A stretch of 64,000 nt of DNA from Bacteriovorax stolpii. Lineage in GTDB: Bacteria; Bdellovibrionota; Bacteriovoracia; Bacteriovoracales; Bacteriovoracaceae. The notes beneath the pieces were generated by a model, which was not told the origin of the DNA, did no database searches, and saw nothing but the letters and a program-made list of their open reading frames with translations. The stretch covers positions 48,084 to 112,083 of the forward strand of contig CAMASK010000002.1 of assembly GCA_945860895.1 (NCBI GenBank), read 5' to 3'. Below, in pieces: positions 58,917 through 64,000 of this stretch (position 1 is its first letter; every line of letters starts with the position of its first letter). Position numbers and translations under genes: made by a program.

Positions 58917-59676
58917 TTTTGAAACACTTAGCTTTAATCATAATGAAGGAGTGGGAACACTCATCATTAATCGTCCAGATAAATTGAATGCACTAAATAT
59001 TCTGGTCTTGCGGGAATTAAAATTTGCTTTAACCGAACTTAAAACAGCTCCACTTCGTGGCCTAATTGTTGTGGGTGAAGGGGAGAAGGCTTTTATTGCC
59101 GGCGCCGATATCGCAGAGATGAAACCTATGGAGGCAGGAGAAGCATTAGCTTTTTCTGAACTCGGTCAACTAGTAACTCTGGGGTTTGAAGCTCTTCCTT
59201 ATCCAAGCATTGCTTGTGTTAATGGATTTGCTTTGGGTGGTGGATTTGAGATGGCCCTGGCCTGTGATTTTATTTTTGCCTCAAAAAATGCCGTTTTTGG
59301 GCTACCCGAAGTGAAGCTCGGATTAATCCCTGGTTTTGGTGGAACTCAACGTCTCATGAAAATTGTCGGAGAAAGACGCGCCAAAGAAATTATGTTCTCT
59401 GGTCGCAACGTGAGTTGTGAAGAAGCAAAAAATCTGGGCATAACACTAGAAGTTTTTGAAGATAAAGTAAAACTAATGGAAGGGGCGACAGCGTGGTTTA
59501 AAAACACTCTGAAGAATTCATCTCATGCCATCTATCAGGCAAAACAAGTTCTTGGTCAGGGATTATTTGAGGAAAGAAAAGCTTTCGGAAATATTTTTCA
59601 GACTGAAGACATGATTGAAGGCATAGCTGCCTTTATCGAAAAAAGAAAAGCAAATTTCCAAGGAAAAATCTTATGA
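58906..59676 (+). CDS. Enoyl-CoA hydratase
   Basis: This 256-residue crotonase-fold enzyme hydrates 2-enoyl-CoA. GEKAFIAGADIAEM and CVNGFALGGGFEMALACDFI carry the oxyanion-hole residues, and GLPEVKLGLIPGFGGTQRL carries the catalytic Glu region. The ATG at 58906 (AGGA upstream, overlapping the hbd end by 11 bases) is preferred to the open frame back to 58795, which is inside hbd. The stop overlaps the next gene by 4 bases. Confidence 0.96.
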   Translation: MISNFETLSFNHNEGVGTLIINRPDKLNALNILVLRELKFALTELKTAPLRGLIVVGEGEKAFIAGADIAEMKPMEAGEALAFSELGQLVTLGFEALPYPSIACVNGFALGGGFEMALACDFIFASKNAVFGLPEVKLGLIPGFGGTQRLMKIVGERRAKEIMFSGRNVSCEEAKNLGITLEVFEDKVKLMEGATAWFKNTLKNSSHAIYQAKQVLGQGLFEERKAFGNIFQTEDMIEGIAAFIEKRKANFQGKIL

Positions 59677-60815
59677 TGTTAGATGAAAAATACAAAGAAA
59701 TCCGCGACATGGTTAAAAAGTTTTCTGACTCAGAGGTTGCACCACTGGCGATGAAAATCGATCACGAAGGTCATATTCCCACGGCCCTTATCAATAAAGT
59801 GGCGGAGAATGGATTTTTAGGTTCATATATTCCTGAAGAGTATGGTGGAGCAGGACTTGATTACATGTCGTACTCAATTCTGGTGGAAGAAGTATCAAGA
59901 AATTGCGCCTCAACCGGTGTTTTGATTTCAGCTCATACATCTTTAGGAGTATGGCCAATTTTAAATTTCGGCACAGAAGCCCAGAAGAAAAAATATCTTC
60001 CTAAAATGGCCAGTGGTGAATGGATTGGTTGCTTCTGTTTGTCTGAACCAAATGCCGGATCAGATGCAGGCTCACTCACAACTTTTGCAGAAGACAAAGG
60101 GGATCATTGGGAAATTAACGGCGTGAAAAACTGGATCACTAACGGCAAAGAAGCTGGTGTGTGTATCGTGTTTGCAAAAACGAAAAAAACTCCTGATTAC
60201 AAAGGCATCTCTGCTTTTATCGTAGAAACTTCCACTCCAGGATTTTCCATCATCAAAGAAGAGGACAAACTTGGGATTCGTGGCTCTTCAACTTGTCAGT
60301 TAGCCTTTGATAAAGTCAAAGTTCCCAAAGATGCTCTTTTAGGTGAAGCTGAAAAAGGTTTCAGAGTGGCCATGGCAACTTTAGATGGCGGACGAATTGG
60401 GATTGCTTCTCAGGCTTTGGGAATTGCCCAAGGGGCGTTTGATTACGCGATTCGTTATACGAAACAACGTGTTCAATTCGGTGCGCCACTTTCTGATCTT
60501 CAGGGAATTCAGTTCATGTTGGCCGATATGAGTACTAAAATTGGGGCTTCAAGACTTCTCATTTATCACGCTTCTGCTCTTAAAGATGCAGGGCAGCCAT
60601 ATTCAAAAGAGTCCGCTCAGGCGAAACTATTCGCTTCAGAATCAGCTATGTGGATAACTACTAAGGCCATTCAGCTTTGCGGAGGCAATGGCTACACCAA
60701 AGAATATCCAGTTGAGCGTTTTTTCCGGGACGCTAAAATTACTGAGATTTACGAAGGAACATCTGAAGTTCAACGTATGGTGATTGCGAGCAGTGAATTG
60801 AAAGCAATTCATTAA
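59673..60815 (+). CDS. Short-chain acyl-CoA dehydrogenase
   Basis: This 380-residue FAD enzyme oxidises acyl-CoA (probably C4-C6) to enoyl-CoA and passes electrons to ETF. Signatures: GWPILNFGTEAQKKKYLPKM-type N-terminal region, CFCLSEPNAGSDAGSL, GVKNWITNGKEAG, QLCGGNGYTKEYPVERFFRD, and the catalytic Glu in EIYEGTSEVQRMVIA, which is the short-chain/butyryl type. The start is ATGATG (59673 or 59676). It forms an operon with hbd and the hydratase. Confidence 0.96.
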   Translation: MMLDEKYKEIRDMVKKFSDSEVAPLAMKIDHEGHIPTALINKVAENGFLGSYIPEEYGGAGLDYMSYSILVEEVSRNCASTGVLISAHTSLGVWPILNFGTEAQKKKYLPKMASGEWIGCFCLSEPNAGSDAGSLTTFAEDKGDHWEINGVKNWITNGKEAGVCIVFAKTKKTPDYKGISAFIVETSTPGFSIIKEEDKLGIRGSSTCQLAFDKVKVPKDALLGEAEKGFRVAMATLDGGRIGIASQALGIAQGAFDYAIRYTKQRVQFGAPLSDLQGIQFMLADMSTKIGASRLLIYHASALKDAGQPYSKESAQAKLFASESAMWITTKAIQLCGGNGYTKEYPVERFFRDAKITEIYEGTSEVQRMVIASSELKAIH

Positions 60816-60911
60816 ATAACCCCTCGTCAAGCCACTACGGCTTTGCTAGAGTCTCCATTAAATTTGTTTTACTAAGCAAAGATGTCAGATATTTTTTTGT
60901 AGGAGAAAAAC

Positions 60912-62156
60912 ATGGCGAAAAAGAAGCCTGCTGCTAAAATGCCAGCTAAGAAACCTGTAGCAAAACCAGCTTTAAAAAAACCGGTGAAAGCTGCTCCCAA
61001 AAAAGAAGTGAAAATGCCTAAGAAAGCTCCTGCTAAAAAAGTTGCTCCAAAAAAAGCGGCACCTGCTGCTAAAAAAGTGGCTGCAAAAAAACCAGCTCCA
61101 AAAGTTGCAAAAAAACCAGCTCCAAAAGTTGTAAAAAAACTAGCTCCGAAATCTTTTATTGGTAAATTGGTCTCTAAGATTGTTCCTAAGGGATTAACTA
61201 AAGAGCAAATCAAGAAACAAAAAGAGAAAGAACTAAAAGAGAAGAAAGCTCTCGAAGCGAAAGCGAAAGCGCAAGCTGCCAAGGATAAAGTAAAAGCTGA
61301 AGCTGATAAGAAAAAAGCGAAAGAGCAGGAAAAGAAAGACAAAGAAAACGAAAAACTTCAAGCGAAGAAAGATAAAGAAAATGCCAAGCTTCAGGCGAAA
61401 GCCGACAAAGAAGAAGCAAAAAATGCTGGTAAAAAGCCTAAGGGCAAAGGCAAGTTTGCTGAAGAAGACGAAGATGAAGACATCGAACTAGGTCCTGATG
61501 ATGAGCCTGAATTTGGTCAAGAGCGCGAAGCACGTAAACCAGCTGATGATGATTTTGATGAGTTTGAAGAAGACTACAAGAAATCGAAATCGGTTAAAAA
61601 AACAGGAAAAAAAGCTTACGAAGAAGACGATGTTAAAATCGACATGTTTGAAGCTAAGCAATCAAAAAAATACAAAAACGCAGCTTTGGTTGACCTAGAA
61701 AGCAAAATTGCTGATGAGATTGCTGAGCTTCGTGAACACTTTAATTGGAAATCAATTGCAGAATCAATCGGCACGATGGATTTCTTCATTGATCCTAAAA
61801 ATGATGAGTGCATTGAGAAGGGCTGCGACAACATTCGTACCACTCAAAGCTATTGCCGTTTGCACTACCTTCGTAACTGGAAAGTTATTCAGAAGAAGCG
61901 CGATATTTTAAAAGAAGGAAAACTTCAAGAATATATCGAAGAGCTTATTTCAAAATATCCACCAAAATACATCGAAGCTTTGTTGAGTGACTTATCAGAC
62001 GATAAAGAATTCTACAAAGTGCTTAATGACCTTAACATCACTTCAGAATTTGATTTTGAAGAAGATGACCTTGAAAACGTGGCAGATGATGATGATGGTG
62101 ATGATGATATTGGTATCGAGACCATCTCTTCAAGTCTCAGATACGAAGACGAATAA
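60912..62156 (+). CDS. Lysine/alanine-rich H1-like protein with zinc motif
   Basis: In this 414-residue protein residues 1-~80 are Lys/Ala/Pro repeats (AKKKPAAKMPAKKPVAKPAL, KKAAPAAKKVAAKKPAPKVA) like histone H1 tails. Residues ~95-175 are charged coiled coil, residues ~180-230 are strongly acidic, and residues ~255-375 form a domain with LREHFNWKSIAESIGTMDFF and a likely zinc site C-x4-C-x9-C-x2-H in CIEKGCDNIRTTQSYCRLHY. The end is acidic. It is probably a nucleoid or chromatin-like protein; the family is unknown. GGAG precedes the ATG, and a terminator follows. Confidence 0.75.
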   Translation: MAKKKPAAKMPAKKPVAKPALKKPVKAAPKKEVKMPKKAPAKKVAPKKAAPAAKKVAAKKPAPKVAKKPAPKVVKKLAPKSFIGKLVSKIVPKGLTKEQIKKQKEKELKEKKALEAKAKAQAAKDKVKAEADKKKAKEQEKKDKENEKLQAKKDKENAKLQAKADKEEAKNAGKKPKGKGKFAEEDEDEDIELGPDDEPEFGQEREARKPADDDFDEFEEDYKKSKSVKKTGKKAYEEDDVKIDMFEAKQSKKYKNAALVDLESKIADEIAELREHFNWKSIAESIGTMDFFIDPKNDECIEKGCDNIRTTQSYCRLHYLRNWKVIQKKRDILKEGKLQEYIEELISKYPPKYIEALLSDLSDDKEFYKVLNDLNITSEFDFEEDDLENVADDDDGDDDIGIETISSSLRYEDE

Positions 62157-62169
62157 TTTAATCATAAAG

Positions 62170-62195
62170 ACCCTTCCTCGGAAGGGTTTTTTTTT
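62170..62195 (+). terminator. Rho-independent terminator after the H1-like gene
   Basis: ACCCTTCC at 62170-62177 pairs with GGAAGGGT at 62180-62187 (the innermost pair must open for the loop), then a run of Ts. Confidence 0.9.
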
Positions 62196-62245
62196 GGTAA
62201 ATTTGTGATTTTTTTACGAAAGTGGATTTGAGTACTATTTAGATT

Positions 62246-62725
62246 TTATTGATCTAACTCGTCTTCTAATTCATCAAAATCATCGCCTAATAGTTTATTG
62301 GCCTCTAGTGTTTGCGCAATGTTTTCACGAGAAATTTTATAAAAGTAAGTTACTTTCTTGTGGGTAACTTCCTGCCAATTAGGCTCAAATTCATCCCAAT
62401 CATCTCGAGCGAAAATTTCATCAAAAAATAAACCAAATATATCTACGAAATTATCTTCAGTTTCTCGGAATTTTTTCTCCGTATTAAAGTGCTCCTTATC
62501 ACAAGAAAGAAAGCAGGTAATAGGAGCACTATACTGATCTTTTTCTGAAATCCAGGAAGCAACGACAAGAAGCTCGTCTGAGTATATCTGACCATAAATG
62601 TCAAAAGTTCTGGAATGCTTTTTACAAGCATCCTGATAAGTTTCACTTAGTTCCAATGCGAGTCTATCAGTCCAGTCCTGAGGAACATTTGTGCCTTTTT
62701 TAGAGCTTGATTTACGAGCTATCAT
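62246..62725 (-). CDS. Conserved-looking cytoplasmic protein of unknown function
   Basis: I use the ATG at 62723-62725 because GAGGCAGG lies just upstream; an in-frame ATG at 62740 has no ribosome site. The 159-residue protein has no signal peptide and is acidic, ending GDDFDELEDELDQ. Segments such as WTDRLALELSETYQDACKKH and FDIFGLFFDEIFARDDWDEF recur in no family I recognise. It is divergent from the thiolase gene. Confidence 0.65.
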   Translation of the reverse strand: MIARKSSSKKGTNVPQDWTDRLALELSETYQDACKKHSRTFDIYGQIYSDELLVVASWISEKDQYSAPITCFLSCDKEHFNTEKKFRETEDNFVDIFGLFFDEIFARDDWDEFEPNWQEVTHKKVTYFYKISRENIAQTLEANKLLGDDFDELEDELDQ

Positions 62726-62828
62726 GACAACCTGCCTCATTAATAAGGATTAAGTAGTAATTTTTAAATCACTTCATTAAAATAATCCAAGAAGAAAGAC
62801 AATCATTCTATATCTTAAGGATCATTTT

Positions 62829-63992
62829 ATGGCAGTTTATATTTTAGGCGGCTCTAGAACCGCAATTGGCTCGTTCATGGGAACCCTATCACAAGTGCCT
62901 GCTCCTAAATTAGGTGCAGCAGCGATTGAAGGGGCAGTCATGAAGGCTGGAATTGATAAAAATAAAATTGATGAAGTCTTCATGGGCAACGTTATAACTG
63001 CTGGTGTGGGGCAAGCGCCTGCTCGTCAGGCAATGTTATTTGCAGGTCTCCCGAATACAATTCCCGCTACTACAGTTGGTAAAGTTTGTGGTTCTGGTCT
63101 TCAGGCGGTGATTTTAGGCGCACGCTCAATTCTAACTGGTGACAATCAATTAGTGGTTGCTGGTGGAATGGAAAATATGTCGTTGGCCCCTCACTTATTA
63201 ATGAATTCAAGAACGGGTGCCAAGTTTGGTGCCACTGAAATGAAAGATTCTATGCAGTGGGATGGTTTATGGGATGTTTACACAAATCGAGCCATGGGAA
63301 ATTGTGCCGAAGAGTGTACCAAAAAATATAATATGACTCGCCAAGAACAGGATGCCTTTGCAGTTGAATCTTTCAAGCGCGCACAGATTTCTTCGAAAGA
63401 AGGGATATTCAAAGATGAAATCGTTGCAGTAAAAGTTCCATCCAAAGGTGGAACAGTTGATGTGACTGAAGATGAAGGTCCATTTAAAGCAAACTTTGAA
63501 AAAATGCCTGGTTTAAAACCTGCATTTGAAAAAGATGGAACAATCACTGCGGCCAATGCTTCAACCATCAATGATGGTGCTGCTGCAATTATTTTGGGGG
63601 GAGATTCCTTTGCAGCTCAAGCTGAATTTAAAATTCTTAGTTACGCTTCAAATGCTCAAGATCCAACTTGGTTCACAACTGCGCCGGTTGGAGCGATTAA
63701 TAAATCACTTCAAAAAGCGAATCTTTCTTTAGAGCAAATTGACCTATTCGAAATAAATGAAGCATTCTCAGCCGTCACTATGGCAGCCATGAAGGAATTG
63801 AACATTCCTCACAATAAAGTGAATGTCTTCGGTGGAGCCGTGGCCATTGGGCATCCGATTGGTGCATCTGGTGCAAGAATCCTTGTGACTCTCATGAATG
63901 CGATGAAAAAGAAAAAAGCAAAGTACGGCTGTACAGCTATTTGTATTGGTGGTGGCGAAGCCTTGAGCTTAATTATTGAGAGAATTAAATAA
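62829..63992 (+). CDS. Acetyl-CoA C-acetyltransferase (thiolase)
   Basis: This 387-residue thiolase condenses or cleaves acetoacetyl-CoA. The nucleophilic Cys lies in TTVGKVCGSGLQAVI, the catalytic His in EINEAFSAVTM/AVAIGHPIGASGARIL, and the second Cys in CTAICIGGGEALSLI. With hbd, the hydratase and the acyl-CoA dehydrogenase nearby it completes a short-chain beta-oxidation or butyryl-CoA set. AAGGA precedes the ATG. The stop overlaps a following ATG by one base. Confidence 0.96.
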   Translation: MAVYILGGSRTAIGSFMGTLSQVPAPKLGAAAIEGAVMKAGIDKNKIDEVFMGNVITAGVGQAPARQAMLFAGLPNTIPATTVGKVCGSGLQAVILGARSILTGDNQLVVAGGMENMSLAPHLLMNSRTGAKFGATEMKDSMQWDGLWDVYTNRAMGNCAEECTKKYNMTRQEQDAFAVESFKRAQISSKEGIFKDEIVAVKVPSKGGTVDVTEDEGPFKANFEKMPGLKPAFEKDGTITAANASTINDGAAAIILGGDSFAAQAEFKILSYASNAQDPTWFTTAPVGAINKSLQKANLSLEQIDLFEINEAFSAVTMAAMKELNIPHNKVNVFGGAVAIGHPIGASGARILVTLMNAMKKKKAKYGCTAICIGGGEALSLIIERIK

Positions 63993-64000
63993 TGAGTTCA
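63992..64000 (+). CDS. Start of the next gene, cut by the window edge
   Basis: An ATG at 63992-63994 overlaps the thiolase stop (TAATG), giving Met-Ser-Ser before the window ends. The coupling suggests another gene of the same operon. Identity unknown. Confidence 0.4.

Noticed and set aside
60872..61342. 156-residue Phe/Ala-rich ORF on the minus strand
   Set aside because: It is the complement of the Lys/Ala repeats of the H1-like gene; the composition is a mirror artefact.

Overview
The window is 64 kb of a low-GC Gram-negative chromosome. Many lipoprotein and Sec signal peptides, an OprO/P-type porin, an outer-membrane barrel, a FlgT-like lipoprotein, a histone-fold protein and an H1-like protein fit Bdellovibrionota, most likely the Bacteriovorax/Peredibacter side. 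That placement is an inference from gene content, not from a marker tree.

Left part (1-28,700) is mostly housekeeping. It holds a methionine-salvage operon on the minus strand (mtnB-mtnD-mtnC), dnaE followed by two envelope/FlgT-like genes, queC with a phosphohexomutase, a ferredoxin, a Na+/H+ antiporter-like protein, a DNA alkylation repair HEAT protein and ilvE. A MotA/TolQ-like gene is coupled to a membrane-anchored VWA gene (14.7-16.2 kb). A patch of fast-evolving secreted and lipoprotein genes follows (16.2-19.7 kb), including one with an apparent AUA start and one with two frameshifts. Then come tRNA-Val, a heterodimeric ABC exporter, a DsbA-like lipoprotein, a pyruvate kinase fused to a 2x[4Fe-4S] ferredoxin domain and translationally coupled to queG, and an alpha/beta hydrolase.

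Middle part (28,706-37,410) is an accessory island starting exactly at tRNA-Phe. Three degenerate 30-bp copies resembling a tRNA 3' end, each followed by a hairpin terminator like that of the real tRNA, cut it into four blocks. The blocks carry lytic-transglycosylase genes without signal peptides, each followed by a small secreted protein; a BRO-domain gene; HigBA-like and RelE/Xre-like toxin-antitoxin pairs; an orphan polymorphic-toxin tip with a probable immunity gene; a broken acetyltransferase; and a decayed 963-bp duplicate of the first transglycosylase. No integrase is visible. This island is the best candidate for an undescribed modular system: laterally acquired peptidoglycan-hydrolase/immunity cassettes stacked at a tRNA site.

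Right part (37.4-64 kb) returns to chromosomal genes. These are an ATP-grasp-like protein, an M20 amidohydrolase, a zinc-finger/histone-fold protein, a frameshifted trypsin-like protease, an ABC transporter whose permease ends in ankyrin repeats, a DUF2608-like HAD protein behind a hairpin that buries its ribosome site, a VIT1-type iron transporter, purU, a peroxiredoxin-glutaredoxin hybrid, and a phosphate-selective porin behind three perfect 11-bp-phased Pho-box-like repeats. After these come a MerR/B12 regulator divergent from acs, a LemA/TPM operon, rpsT, and short-chain acyl-CoA beta-oxidation genes (hbd, enoyl-CoA hydratase, acyl-CoA dehydrogenase, thiolase) interrupted by a lysine/alanine-rich H1-like protein.
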